Origin: Actinoplanes couchii
GTDB taxonomy: Bacteria; Actinomycetota; Actinomycetes; Mycobacteriales; Micromonosporaceae
Assembly: GCF_016862075.1 (NCBI RefSeq)
Contig: NZ_BOMG01000129.1
Coordinates: 1-45,432, forward strand
Direction: 5' to 3'
DNA length: 45,432 nt
Under the pieces are notes generated by a model. That model did not search any database, was not told the DNA's origin, and saw nothing but the letters and a program-made list of their open reading frames with translations. A program made the translations under genes and the position numbers. Numbering within the stretch: position 1 is the first letter of the stretch; each line of letters starts with the position of its first letter. Of this stretch, positions 7,992 through 15,642 are shown piece after piece.

Positions 7992-8705
7992 TCAGTCCGC
8001 AGTGACCCGCCGGTTGAGCAGGGCGTAGCGCAGCAGCGGGAGGTAGATGCGCGCCGAATCGGTGAGGCCGCTGAAGTGCGAGCCCTCGTTGTCGCCGAGG
8101 TAGGTGGCCGGGATCGGCACCTCGTCGATCGGGTGCCCGGTGGCCGCGGCGTGCAGCAGTACGTTCATCTCGTACTCGAAGCGCTCACCGTCCACCGCGC
8201 AGAGCTGCCCGATCAGGTCGGCGGGGTAGGCCCGCAGCCCGGTCTGGGTGTCGGTGACGGTCCGGCCGGTAGCCTTCCGGAACACGGCCTGGGTGACGGT
8301 GTTGCCGATCCGGCTGCGCGGCGGCATCCCGTCGAAGCGGCGCACCCCCAGAACGATGTGCCCGGGTTCGCCCCGGTCGGCGACCGCGCGGATGTCGTGC
8401 ACGCTGTGCTGGCCGTCGGCATCGGCGCAGACCACGGCGAACCCCGGAAACGCGGACAGGATGTGCCGGAACCCGGCCTTGAGCGCCACACCCTTGCCCC
8501 GGTTGACCGGAAGCCGCAGCACCGTGCAGCCCAGCGCCTCGACCTCCGCCAGCCGATCGTCGGCGGCCGGCCCGGTACCGTCGTCGACGATCACCACCCG
8601 GGCCGGCTCGGGAAGCTCGGCGAGCAGCCCGGTAACCAGTTCGGACAGATGCGGGCCCGGTTTGAACACCGGGAGCAGAACGATCCACTTCTCGGGGTAC
8701 GGCAC
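7992..8705 (-). CDS. Family 2 glycosyltransferase (dolichol-phosphate-mannose-synthase-like)
   Basis: The 237-residue GT-A protein starts with VLLPVFKPGPHLSELV and has the nucleotide-sugar motifs VVIVDDGTG and CADADGQHS (the DxD-like metal site). NRGKGVALKAGF follows, typical of GT2 enzymes that use a polyprenyl-phosphate or cell-envelope acceptor. No membrane anchor is present. The GTG start at 8705 has AGGAG about seven bases upstream. It sits 47 bp upstream of the permease gene on the same strand but has its own start signals, and no other envelope-glycan genes are nearby. The donor and acceptor are unknown. Confidence 0.88.
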   Translation of the reverse strand: MPYPEKWIVLLPVFKPGPHLSELVTGLLAELPEPARVVIVDDGTGPAADDRLAEVEALGCTVLRLPVNRGKGVALKAGFRHILSAFPGFAVVCADADGQHSVHDIRAVADRGEPGHIVLGVRRFDGMPPRSRIGNTVTQAVFRKATGRTVTDTQTGLRAYPADLIGQLCAVDGERFEYEMNVLLHAAATGHPIDEVPIPATYLGDNEGSHFSGLTDSARIYLPLLRYALLNRRVTAD

Positions 8706-8761
8706 CGGCGCTCCTTCGCAGTTTCTTCTCCAGCGCCGCGTCTATACCCAGCCCGAGCGCG

Positions 8762-9094
8762 TCACAACGCGGGAGCGGGCGGTTTGAGCAGTTTGAGTCC
8801 GGCGATGCACACGATGATGCCGGCCAGGAACACGACCTTGAGCACGCTGACGGCCTCACCTCCGGTGATCATCGCCCAGGCGACGGTGAAGGCGGCACCG
8901 AGGCCGCTCCAGATCGCGTAGGCGACGCTCATCGGGATGTGCTTCACGACGTACGCCAAGGTCACCATGCTCACGACCAGCGTCCCGGCGAAGACCAGCG
9001 AGGGTACGAGGTTGGTGAAACCGTCGCTGGCGCCCAGGGCGGTGGCCCAGACAGCTTCGAGCAGCGCGCTGACGACAAGAACGATCCACGCCAT
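8762..9094 (-). CDS. SMR-family exporter subunit, Gdx/SugE-like (second of a pair)
   Basis: The 110-residue protein has four predicted membrane helices and the family start MAWIVLVVSALLEAVWATAL, with the essential glutamate (Glu13) in helix 1. GxxxGF near residues 21-26 and the helix 3 IPMSVAYAIWSGLGA are close to guanidinium exporters of the Gdx (SugE) subtype. It ends one base before the start region of the upstream paralogue. Paired SMR genes usually make an obligate heterodimer with opposite subunit topologies. Expression is probably driven from the promoter before 9410. The substrate could be guanidinium-like or a quaternary amine. Confidence 0.9.
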   Translation of the reverse strand: MAWIVLVVSALLEAVWATALGASDGFTNLVPSLVFAGTLVVSMVTLAYVVKHIPMSVAYAIWSGLGAAFTVAWAMITGGEAVSVLKVVFLAGIIVCIAGLKLLKPPAPAL

Positions 9095-9095
9095 G

Positions 9096-9410
9096 TCAGC
9101 TCACCACCTTCAGCCCGATGACACAGCCGATCAGGCCGGCCAGCAGTGCCGCACGCACCGGGGTCAGCCGGTCCTGGCCGCGCACCGCGGTGGCCACGAC
9201 GGTGAGCACGGCGCCGATGCCGACCCACACCGCGTAGGCGGTGCCGGTGGGCAGTGTCTGCATGGCGTAGGCCAGCCCCGCCATGCTCAGCACGAGCGCC
9301 ACCACGAAGACGGTGGTCGGGCCCGGGCGCTTGAACCCCTTCGTCTCACCGAGGGCGGTGGCCCAGACGGCCTCCAGCACCCCTGATCCGATCAACACGA
9401 TCCACGCCAT
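9096..9410 (-). CDS. SMR-family exporter subunit, Gdx/SugE-like (first of a pair)
   Basis: A 104-residue paralogue of the next gene, with the same opening MAWIVLIGSGVLEAVWATAL (Glu13 present) and helix 3 LPTGTAYAVWVGIGA. It is first in a two-gene operon and is divergent from a TetR regulator across 82 bp containing two copies of a 13-bp sequence. The arrangement suggests a drug- or cation-inducible heterodimeric exporter. No guanidine riboswitch motif was recognised upstream; control is more likely through the TetR protein. Confidence 0.9.
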   Translation of the reverse strand: MAWIVLIGSGVLEAVWATALGETKGFKRPGPTTVFVVALVLSMAGLAYAMQTLPTGTAYAVWVGIGAVLTVVATAVRGQDRLTPVRAALLAGLIGCVIGLKVVS

Positions 9411-9432
9411 CGCGGAACCCCACCCTCGTTCT

Positions 9433-9480
9433 CGTACGACTGTGCCAAAACCTTTGTAGCACGTTTCCGTACGACTGTGC
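9433..9480. promoter_or_regulatory. Directly repeated operator candidate between SMR pair and TetR
   Basis: CGTACGACTGTGC occurs at 9433-9445 and again at 9468-9480, both on the + strand and 35 bp apart. The second copy ends 12 bases before the TetR start codon and the first lies about 20 bases upstream of the SMR start, so a repressor bound at both could silence both promoters. No adjacent coding explanation exists. Confidence 0.65.
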
Positions 9481-9492
9481 GACTATCGTGGT

Positions 9493-10071
9493 ATGCCTCG
9501 CATCCTCGACGCCGAAGAACGCAGCCGTCTGGTCTCCGAAGCGGCCTGGAAGGTGCTGGTCCGGGACGGTCTGCCCGGCCTGTCGGTGCGCAGGATCGCC
9601 GCCGAGGCCGGCCTCCCCCCGAGTTCGCTGCGCTACACGTTCCCCACCCAGGCCAGCGTGCGGATCCGGGCCTACGAGATGATCGTCGAGCGCGTCCTGG
9701 CCAGAGTCGCCGCGATACCCGAGGACGACCGCCACTGGGCCCGCCGGGCGCTGCTGGAACTGGTGCCCCTGGACGAGCAGCGGCGCCTGGAGATGGAGGC
9801 GTTCCTGGCCCTCGGCACCGCCGCGATGACCGACCCCACCCTCGCCGGCACCTACCGAGACGCACATCAGGCGATCTGGAACCTGTGCGAACGCGTGGTG
9901 CTGGCCCGGGGAGTCAGCCCCACGGACGTCCCGCTCGAAGCCGACCGGCTCCACGCCATGACCGACGGCCTGGCCCTGCACCTGGTCAGACAGGACGCCA
10001 CGGACGGCACCGACTGGGCAGTACAGGTTCTCGACCGCCACCTCGACGGCCTGAAGTCGACACCAGCGTGA
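9493..10071 (+). CDS. TetR-family repressor of the SMR pair
   Basis: The 192-residue protein has an N-terminal TetR helix-turn-helix, LSVRRIAAEAGLPPSSLRYTFP (residues about 33-54), and a helical ligand-binding domain. It begins at ATG 9493, directly after a repeated 13-bp motif, and is divergent from the two SMR genes. By analogy with QacR-type local regulators it probably represses the exporter and itself until an exported cation binds. The ligand is not deducible. Confidence 0.88.
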   Translation: MPRILDAEERSRLVSEAAWKVLVRDGLPGLSVRRIAAEAGLPPSSLRYTFPTQASVRIRAYEMIVERVLARVAAIPEDDRHWARRALLELVPLDEQRRLEMEAFLALGTAAMTDPTLAGTYRDAHQAIWNLCERVVLARGVSPTDVPLEADRLHAMTDGLALHLVRQDATDGTDWAVQVLDRHLDGLKSTPA

Positions 10072-10122
10072 TCACCTCCGAGAAGCCGACCCTTGGGGTC
10101 GATCACCCAGCGGCCTGGAATC

Positions 10123-10944
10123 ATGCGGAAGATGGAAGACGACCGATCCCGCGCCGCGTTCATGGCGACGGTGAGCGTCGGGGACACCCTGGCGGGAACC
10201 GTTGCGGAAGTCACGCGGTCGGGTGCGGTGATCCTGCTCGACGGCTTCCCCGAAGCCCCCATCGGCTTCATCGGCAGCCTGGACTACTCCCGGCGATCAT
10301 CCGGCGCGAGCCTTCAGGCCGGCGACCGGGTCTCCACCGCAGTCCTCGCCGTCGATCACCCGAGATGCCAGATCCTGCTCTCCCGGTCGGCAACCGAGCA
10401 TCCACAGCTGTGGGCCTTCCTTAAAGCGCTTCAGCCGGGACAGCACCTGGCGGGCACCGTGGCGGCCATCGAGAATTTCGGTGTCTTCGTGGACCTGGAC
10501 GACGGGCCGGAACACCCCACCCTTCCCGGCGTAGGGTTCATCACCATCCCCGAACTGTCCTGGCACTGGTTCGAGGACACGTCCGAGGTGATCTCCGTAG
10601 GAGAGCACGTCGTCTGCGAATTCCGCGCCTTCGACACCACCAACGGCGAGGCCCGTCTGTCGCTGCGCGCCACCCAGCCCGATCCTTTCCTGGACTTCGC
10701 TTCCACCTCGCACGTCGGGCAGATCCTGCACGGCACGGTCACCAAGCTGGTGCCCTTCGGAGCGTTCGTCCGCGTCGAAGGCGGCATCCATGGCCTGATC
10801 CACCTCAGCGAACTCTCCGACACGCCCATCGAGACACCCGACGAGGCGGTCCAGATCGGCGACGAGGTAACCGTCACCATCACGGACATCGACCCGGTCC
10901 GGCGCCGGCTCGCTCTGTCACGCCGCCGTCCTCCTGCGGAATGA
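10123..10944 (+). CDS. Protein with three S1 RNA-binding repeats
   Basis: Starting from ATG 10123 (other in-frame starts at 10093 TTG, 10132 and 10162) the product is 273 residues. Three S1 folds follow one another: about 15-90 (VGDTLAGTVAEVTRSGAVI), about 100-190 (GQHLAGTVAAIENFGVFVDL) and about 200-265 (GQILHGTVTKLVPFGAFVRV ending in RRRLALSRR). Ribosomal protein S1 has four to six such repeats, so this is a shorter S1-like protein, probably binding mRNA or ribosomes. It stands alone, with a MerR gene 46 bp downstream on the same strand; operon membership is possible but the MerR gene has its own operator. Confidence 0.88.
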   Translation: MRKMEDDRSRAAFMATVSVGDTLAGTVAEVTRSGAVILLDGFPEAPIGFIGSLDYSRRSSGASLQAGDRVSTAVLAVDHPRCQILLSRSATEHPQLWAFLKALQPGQHLAGTVAAIENFGVFVDLDDGPEHPTLPGVGFITIPELSWHWFEDTSEVISVGEHVVCEFRAFDTTNGEARLSLRATQPDPFLDFASTSHVGQILHGTVTKLVPFGAFVRVEGGIHGLIHLSELSDTPIETPDEAVQIGDEVTVTITDIDPVRRRLALSRRRPPAE

Positions 10945-10958
10945 ACAACGGGTTGCAT

Positions 10959-10973
10959 CTCCACCTGGTGGAG
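10959..10973. promoter_or_regulatory. MerR-type operator palindrome
   Basis: CTCCACC-T-GGTGGAG is a perfect 15-base dyad 17 bases before the MerR start codon at 10991. It resembles the spacer palindromes bound by MerR-family activators and probably serves autoregulation. Confidence 0.65.
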
Positions 10974-10990
10974 GTTGGAGGGTGTTCGAC

Positions 10991-11929
10991 GTGGATCACA
11001 GGACGTTGTACTCGATCGGGGATCTGGCTCGGCGAACCGGATTGTCGGTACGCACGATCAGGTTCTACTCCGACGCCGGCGTTCTGCCGCCCACACACCG
11101 CAGTTCCGCCAACCACCGTCGTTACGACCTGACCGCGGTCGCGCGCCTCGACCTCATCCGCACCTTGCGTGAGCTGGGTGTCGATCTGGCCAGCATTGAT
11201 CGGGTGCTCGCCGATGAGATCACTCTGGCACAGGCCGTAACAGCCCACGCCGAGGCGCTTGACCTGCAGATCCGGGTTCTCCGCCTGCGGCGGGCGATTC
11301 TTCGTGCGGCGGCGAAACGGAACTCCAGCCCTGAGGAGATGAAGCTCATGCACCGTATCGTGCAACTGTCCGAGGCCGAACGTCACCGGCTCATCGACGA
11401 CTTCGTCGACAGTACGTTCGGCAACGTCGACGCCAACTCCGACCTGCTGGAGCTGCTGCGGTCGGCGATGCCGGATCTGCCGGACGAGCCGACCGCCGAG
11501 CAGGTCGAGTCCTGGATCGAATTGGCGGAACTGGTGCAGGACGACGACTTCAAAGCCAGTGTCCGGCGGATGGCCGAGCATCAGGCGGCCGAGCGCGCCG
11601 ACGGCGACCGGACCGGGCTGCACCACGAGCTGACCAACCATGTCCGGGACCAGGTCACGGCGGTGATCGCCGCTGGGATCCAGCCCGCGTCGGCGCAGGC
11701 CGGGCCGGTGGTTTCCGAGCTGGTCGCTCGTTACGCGGACACCTTCGGAACCGCCGACAGTTCCGAGTACCGCGCCAAGATCGGGATCCGGCTGAGCATC
11801 GCCAACGATCCGCGGGTGGAACGGTACTGGCACCTGATCGCCACCATCAACGGCTCACCCACCATGACGACACTCGCACCGGTCTTCACCTGGTTCACCA
11901 CGGCGCTCCAACACCACCCGGAGCCATAG
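10991..11929 (+). CDS. MerR-family transcriptional regulator
   Basis: GTG at 10991 is chosen because GGAGG (10977-10981) lies nine bases upstream; GTG at 10982 would be too close to it. The 312-residue protein has an N-terminal MerR winged helix, LYSIGDLARRTGLSVRTIRF (about residues 5-24), then a coiled-coil linker and a long helical C-terminal domain of about 200 residues rich in Glu, Arg and Ala. No Cys pattern of metal sensors is present, so a small-molecule effector is more likely. A perfect dyad sits just upstream. The next gene is convergent, so the target may be the gene itself or lie elsewhere. Confidence 0.9.
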   Translation: MDHRTLYSIGDLARRTGLSVRTIRFYSDAGVLPPTHRSSANHRRYDLTAVARLDLIRTLRELGVDLASIDRVLADEITLAQAVTAHAEALDLQIRVLRLRRAILRAAAKRNSSPEEMKLMHRIVQLSEAERHRLIDDFVDSTFGNVDANSDLLELLRSAMPDLPDEPTAEQVESWIELAELVQDDDFKASVRRMAEHQAAERADGDRTGLHHELTNHVRDQVTAVIAAGIQPASAQAGPVVSELVARYADTFGTADSSEYRAKIGIRLSIANDPRVERYWHLIATINGSPTMTTLAPVFTWFTTALQHHPEP

Positions 11930-11966
11930 AACAGCACAACGTGACGACACTTTTGAAGGGGCCCTG

Positions 11967-12857
11967 CTACCGGGAGTTGAGCCCGGCCCGGAGGACGTGC
12001 TCGAGGCGCTGTTCGAGGCGGCGGCGAGCGAGATCGTCGGTGATGTCCAGCCCGGAGTCACGCCATGGCTGGACCACCTTCACCGGGTCCGGCAGATAGC
12101 CGACGATGTCCAGGACGTTCCAGTACCGGCACTGTTCCTCGTCGCTTCGATCGCCAGTGCGGCGGCGGTACGCGTCCGTGAATCTGATTGACGCCTCGAT
12201 GCCGTGCAACATGGCCAGATAGGTGGCTGCATGCGCGACATCCAGATCTGCCGGCCCCCACGATGTCTCGACCCAATCGACCACGCCACTGATGTGCCCC
12301 CGCGACCACAGCAGATTGCCCAGGTGGAAGTCGCGGTGCAGGAACGTACCGGCATAAGCGGGTGCGGGCTGTTCCAGCAGCTCGAAAGCCTGACCCCACA
12401 GCTCCGGCCGTCGCATCCACGGCACGATGACCCGCTTACCGGGCGGCGCCCATGATTGGTAGAGCCGGGGCCTGTCCAGCCCGGGATCGAAGTGATGAAT
12501 GTCGGCAAGCGTCTGCGCCATCACCTCCAGGACGTCCTCCGCGGCGGAGTCCAAGCGGAGATTTCCGGGAAGCCACGACATCAGATGAGCCGGCGGGTCG
12601 AGGGCGATGCTCCGCGGCACTGGAATACGGGAGCCGTGTAGTTGCCGCTGCACGGTCGCTTCTCTGGTGAGCAGCCCGGCCGCATGCCGCCGCCACGGTT
12701 CCTTCGTCATCAGCCGCAGGACCGCACGCTCACCGTCGTCCGCGGTCAGGGCCAGCATGGTCGACGTCCAACCACCGGTGAGCGGCCGAACGTCGACGAT
12801 CCGACGGTGCCACGCCGATTCCGCCCAGCCGATCTCAACCTCGAAACCCGCGATCAC
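11967..12857 (-). CDS. Aminoglycoside phosphotransferase (APH)-family kinase
   Basis: The 296-residue protein has the APH/choline kinase fold: an N-lobe with RAVLRLMTKEPWRRH, the catalytic loop FLHRDFHLGNLLWS (catalytic Asp, about residue 195) and the metal-binding ISGVVDWVETSWGPADLDVA. The GTG start at 12857 has AGGA about eight bases upstream. It is convergent with the MerR gene. Such stand-alone APH proteins phosphorylate antibiotics, sugars or metabolites; nothing nearby fixes the substrate, and it should not be assumed to be a resistance gene. Confidence 0.88.
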   Translation of the reverse strand: MIAGFEVEIGWAESAWHRRIVDVRPLTGGWTSTMLALTADDGERAVLRLMTKEPWRRHAAGLLTREATVQRQLHGSRIPVPRSIALDPPAHLMSWLPGNLRLDSAAEDVLEVMAQTLADIHHFDPGLDRPRLYQSWAPPGKRVIVPWMRRPELWGQAFELLEQPAPAYAGTFLHRDFHLGNLLWSRGHISGVVDWVETSWGPADLDVAHAATYLAMLHGIEASIRFTDAYRRRTGDRSDEEQCRYWNVLDIVGYLPDPVKVVQPWRDSGLDITDDLARRRLEQRLEHVLRAGLNSR

Positions 12858-12869
12858 CGCACCATCCTG

Positions 12870-13046
12870 TCAGCCGGGGTGCCGTAACACGTAGGGCAGG
12901 ATCCCGCCGTGCCGCTGGTGGTCGACCTCGCGTGCGGTGTCCAGCCGGACCACGGCGGTGAACGTGATCACACCCGCGGTGACCGAGACGGTCTCGCCAC
13001 CCGGCCCGATGATGTGCCTGTCGGTCAACCCCAGCGAATCGGCCGG
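12870..13046 (-). pseudogene. C-terminal remnant of aconitate hydratase
   Basis: Read from 13046 to the TGA at 12870, the minus strand encodes about 58 residues: DSLGLTDRHIIGPGGETVSV, then VITFTAVVRLDTAREVDHQR, then HGGILPYVLRHPG. This matches the C-terminus of AcnA-type aconitase (SLGLTG.E, F.A.VRIDT..E..Y..HGGIL.YVLR). There is no start codon and the rest of the gene, including the Fe-S cluster ligands, is absent. At 13046 it meets a fragment of a different gene on the opposite strand. Confidence 0.8.
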
Positions 13047-13177
13047 TCTTCACCTGGTATTACGCCACCCCGGAGACGTTCTTCCGGCCGCTGTGGTCGA
13101 TCGTGGGCTGGGGTGTCGGCCTGTGCATCCACATCTGGGCGGCCCGGCGGACGCTCGGCGCCCACCGGATGGCGTGA
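13046..13177 (+). pseudogene. C-terminal remnant of a 2TM-domain membrane protein
   Basis: The + strand from 13046 to the TGA at 13175-13177 encodes VFTWYYATPETFFRPLWSIV, then GWGVGLCIHIWAARRTLGAHRMA. This matches the second half of the 2TM domain (WP..GWGIGL..H...) often found in actinobacterial DUF1707 or histidine-kinase-like proteins. The first membrane helix and start are missing. It faces the aconitase remnant directly, so the joint at about 13046 fuses two broken genes. Confidence 0.65.
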
Positions 13178-13198
13178 CGGTGGGCGCCGGGGCTGCGG

Positions 13199-14134
13199 TC
13201 AGGCGACGGTGATGACGGTCTTGCCGGGGAGCTTGCCGGCGGCTGCCTCCTCGTGGACGGCCGGCAGGTCGGCCAGGGGGCGACGGGCCGCGATGTGCAG
13301 GGTCAGGGTGCCGGCGTCGATGCGGTCGACCAGGTCGGCGAGATGCGCGGCGTTCGGGACGACCCAGACCCCTGCGGTACGTACCGAGCGGGTCTCGTCG
13401 GCCGGGACCGGGCCGGCGGAGCTGACCACGATGCCGCCGTCAGCGGCGTACGGGGTGAGTTTCGGCAGGTCCTCGGGGGCCAGGCGGACGTGGTTGAGCA
13501 CCACGTCGAAGGGGCCGCCGACGGCGGACGGGCCGGCGTCGAGATCCAGGGGGCCGACGACGTTCGCCGCGCCGTAGCCGGTCAGGCGGTCGGCGTGCGG
13601 GCCGCTGTCGACGGCGGTCACCGTCGCGCCGGCCGCGACGGCGAGCTGGACCACGATGCTGCCGACCGCGCCGCCGGCCCCGTTGACCAGGACGGTCTGC
13701 CCGGCGGTGAGGCCGGCGAGTTCGACGGCGGCCTGCCGGGCGGCGAGCCCGGACAGCGGCAGCGCGGCGGCGTCGGCCAGGGTGATGCCGCGAGGTGCCG
13801 GGGTGACCAGGTCAGCGGCGACGAGCGCGTACTCGGCGGCTCCGCCGTGCTCGTCGAGGGGGAACATCGCGATGACCGGGTCGCCGACGCTGAGCCCGGT
13901 GACGCCCTCACCGAGTTCGGCGATGGTGCCGGCGAGGTCGAGGCCGGGGGTGATCGGCAGCGGGGTGGGGATCATCTCGGCCAGCACGCCCAGCCGGACG
14001 TGGGCGTCGACGGGGTTGAACGAGGTGGCCGCGACCCGGACGAGAACCTGTCCGGCCCCGGGGACCGGGCGTTCGATCTCCTCGTGGCGCAGGACGTCGG
14101 TGGTGCCGAACTCGTGGTAGCGAATCGCCTTCAT
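13199..14134 (-). CDS. Zinc-independent NADP-dependent quinone oxidoreductase-like protein
   Basis: ATG at 14134 is preferred over an upstream in-frame ATG (14164), because AGGAGA lies six bases ahead of it and MKAIRYHEFG is the typical family start. The 311-residue medium-chain dehydrogenase/reductase has a GroES-like N-terminal half (PVPGAGQVLVRVAATSFNPV) and a Rossmann domain with VNGAGGAVGSIVVQLA at about 145-160. The Cys-rich structural zinc loop of alcohol dehydrogenases is absent. It is divergent from a MarR regulator across a large perfect inverted repeat, suggesting induction by an electrophile or quinone. Confidence 0.9.
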   Translation of the reverse strand: MKAIRYHEFGTTDVLRHEEIERPVPGAGQVLVRVAATSFNPVDAHVRLGVLAEMIPTPLPITPGLDLAGTIAELGEGVTGLSVGDPVIAMFPLDEHGGAAEYALVAADLVTPAPRGITLADAAALPLSGLAARQAAVELAGLTAGQTVLVNGAGGAVGSIVVQLAVAAGATVTAVDSGPHADRLTGYGAANVVGPLDLDAGPSAVGGPFDVVLNHVRLAPEDLPKLTPYAADGGIVVSSAGPVPADETRSVRTAGVWVVPNAAHLADLVDRIDAGTLTLHIAARRPLADLPAVHEEAAAGKLPGKTVITVA

Positions 14135-14161
14135 GGGTGTCTCCTGGTGCGGGCAGGCGGT

Positions 14162-14222
14162 CATTTGACTTGCCTGGGCAAGTGAGAAGGAGTGTTGCTC
14201 ACTTGCCCAGGCAAGTCAAATG
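14162..14222. promoter_or_regulatory. Perfect 24-bp inverted repeat, MarR operator pair
   Basis: The arms at 14162-14185 and 14199-14222 are exact reverse complements with a 13-base spacer. Each arm is itself a near-perfect dyad, CTTGCC-TG-GGCAAG, resembling MarR-family sites. The two sites lie between the divergent oxidoreductase and MarR genes, so one repressor could bind both sites. Confidence 0.85.
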
Positions 14223-14241
14223 GGTCGCGTAAGCTGCCTCC

Positions 14242-14715
14242 ATGACCGGCTCTCCGCAGTGGCTCGACGACGATCAGCAGAAGGTGTGGGAGGACCTGCG
14301 CACCGTGGTCATCGCGCTGCCCGCGTTGCTGGACCGCCAGTTGGAACGCGACGAGGGCATCTCGAACTTCGAGTACAGCGTCATGGCCCGCTTGTCCATG
14401 ACCGAGACGCGCACGATGCGCCTCAGCGACCTGGCCGCCCAGTGCGACAGCACACTGCCCCGGCTGTCCAAACTGATGGTCCGTTTCGAGCGACAGGGGT
14501 GGGTCAGCCGGCATCCCGACCCCGGCAACGGCCGCTACACCCTCGCCACCCTGACCGACGACGGCCTGCGCAAGGTCACCGACAGCGCCCCGGCCCACGT
14601 CGAGCGGGTCCGTCAGCTGGTGTTCGACCCGCTCACCGCCGCCCAGCAACGCCAGCTCGGCGCGGCCCTCGCCCGCCTCGCCGCCCCGATCCGCGAGCAG
14701 CTCGACGCCCGATGA
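14242..14715 (+). CDS. MarR-family regulator
   Basis: The 157-residue protein has a MarR winged helix: MRLSDLAAQCDSTLPRLSKL for recognition and a wing GNGRYTLATLTDDG. It starts 20 bases after a large inverted repeat and is divergent from the quinone oxidoreductase gene. Its stop overlaps the start of the lipoprotein gene (ATGA), so the two are co-translated. It probably represses the oxidoreductase and its own operon and releases on binding a phenolic or electrophilic ligand; there is no obvious sensing Cys near the N-terminus apart from AQCDS. Confidence 0.92.
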   Translation: MTGSPQWLDDDQQKVWEDLRTVVIALPALLDRQLERDEGISNFEYSVMARLSMTETRTMRLSDLAAQCDSTLPRLSKLMVRFERQGWVSRHPDPGNGRYTLATLTDDGLRKVTDSAPAHVERVRQLVFDPLTAAQQRQLGAALARLAAPIREQLDAR

Positions 14716-15209
14716 GCCGACAACCGGCCCGGCTCCGGTCGTTCGCTCTCGCAGCCGTCGTTTCATTGTCGACGAGCGCTCTTGCCGGCTGCGCTTTCCG
14801 GGACGGCAAAGAATACTGCTCGCTCTCCGAGAAGCTGAACGAGCTACCGATTCTCGAGGTTCGGCCAGAGGCTTCCACACAGACGGAAAGCTCCTACGCC
14901 TGCAGTTCCTTCGACGGCTACGCGTACGCATCGCGTGGCTATCGCAGCGGGATCACGCGCACCGAGATCGTCACCTTCTACGAGAAGGCCCTCGTCGAGG
15001 ACGGCTGGAAGTCGAGCCCGAACTCCGCCGTGCCGCCCGGGACAACCCGCCCGGCAACCGGCATCAACTGCTTCTTCACCAAGGTGGACGACCAGTTCGT
15101 CCAGTTCTTCATCGACTCCTCCGGCGCGGAGACCGACGAATACACCGTGCAGGTGACCGGCCCAGGAGACAACGGATGGTCGGACAACTGCACGCCCGAA
15201 CAGCCGTAG
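14712..15209 (+). CDS. Predicted lipoprotein
   Basis: ATG at 14712 overlaps the MarR stop. The 165-residue product begins with a basic n-region and hydrophobic stretch, then the lipobox LAGC (Cys at about 26), so it should be lipidated and anchored outside the membrane. Three or more further cysteines (YCSLSEK, YACSSF, INCFF, DNCTP) may form disulfides. I recognise no domain. It is coupled to the MarR regulator, so it could be induced by the same stress. Confidence 0.82.
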   Translation: MSRQPARLRSFALAAVVSLSTSALAGCAFRDGKEYCSLSEKLNELPILEVRPEASTQTESSYACSSFDGYAYASRGYRSGITRTEIVTFYEKALVEDGWKSSPNSAVPPGTTRPATGINCFFTKVDDQFVQFFIDSSGAETDEYTVQVTGPGDNGWSDNCTPEQP

Positions 15210-15212
15210 CCC

Positions 15213-15623
15213 TCAAGACGAGCGGATGTCGAGTTCGGTGAGGAGTTGCTCGATGCGGGTGCGGATGGCGTCGCGGATCGGGCGTACGGCGTCGATGCCC
15301 TGGCCGGCCGGGTCGTCGAGTTTCCAGTCCTCGTAGCGTTTGCCGGGGAAGATCGGGCAGGTGTCGCCGCAGCCCATGGTGATGATGACGTCGCTGACCT
15401 CGACGGCGGCGTGGTCGAGTCTCTTGGGCTGTTCGGCGGTGATGTCGATGCCGGCTTCGGCCATGGCCTGCACGGCGACGGGGTTGATCCGGTCGGCGGG
15501 TGCGGATCCGGCGGAGCGGACCTCGACGCGGTCGCCGGCGAGGTGGCGCAGCCAGCCGGCGGCCATCTGGGAGCGGCCGGCGTTGTGGACGCAGACGAAC
15601 AGTACGCTGGGTGTGGCGGTCAC
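15213..15623 (-). CDS. arsC: Arsenate reductase, LMW-phosphatase-like (mycothiol type)
   Basis: GTG at 15623 with GGAGAAG upstream gives 136 residues. The P-loop FVCVHNAGRSQMAAG has nucleophile Cys11 and Arg17; MGCGDTCP carries Cys85 and Cys89; GKRYEDWKLDDP carries the catalytic Asp. This pattern is that of actinobacterial ArsC enzymes that form an arseno-mycothiol adduct resolved by mycoredoxin. It converts arsenate to arsenite in the cytoplasm. It is last in an arsR-aquaporin-arsN1-arsC series and ends three bases from the convergent lipoprotein gene. Confidence 0.92.
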   Translation of the reverse strand: MTATPSVLFVCVHNAGRSQMAAGWLRHLAGDRVEVRSAGSAPADRINPVAVQAMAEAGIDITAEQPKRLDHAAVEVSDVIITMGCGDTCPIFPGKRYEDWKLDDPAGQGIDAVRPIRDAIRTRIEQLLTELDIRSS

Positions 15624-15642
15624 GGGTCTTCTTCTCCGGTGG

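Noticed and set aside
7028..8005. A 325-codon + strand frame opposite the permease
   Set aside because: Ser/Thr/Pro-rich antisense shadow; the minus-strand permease has clear membrane helices and family motifs.
9411..9492. Guanidine riboswitch upstream of the SMR pair
   Set aside because: I found no paired ACGR hairpins or ykkC-like structure; the region is only 82 bp and is explained by promoters and repeats for the TetR.
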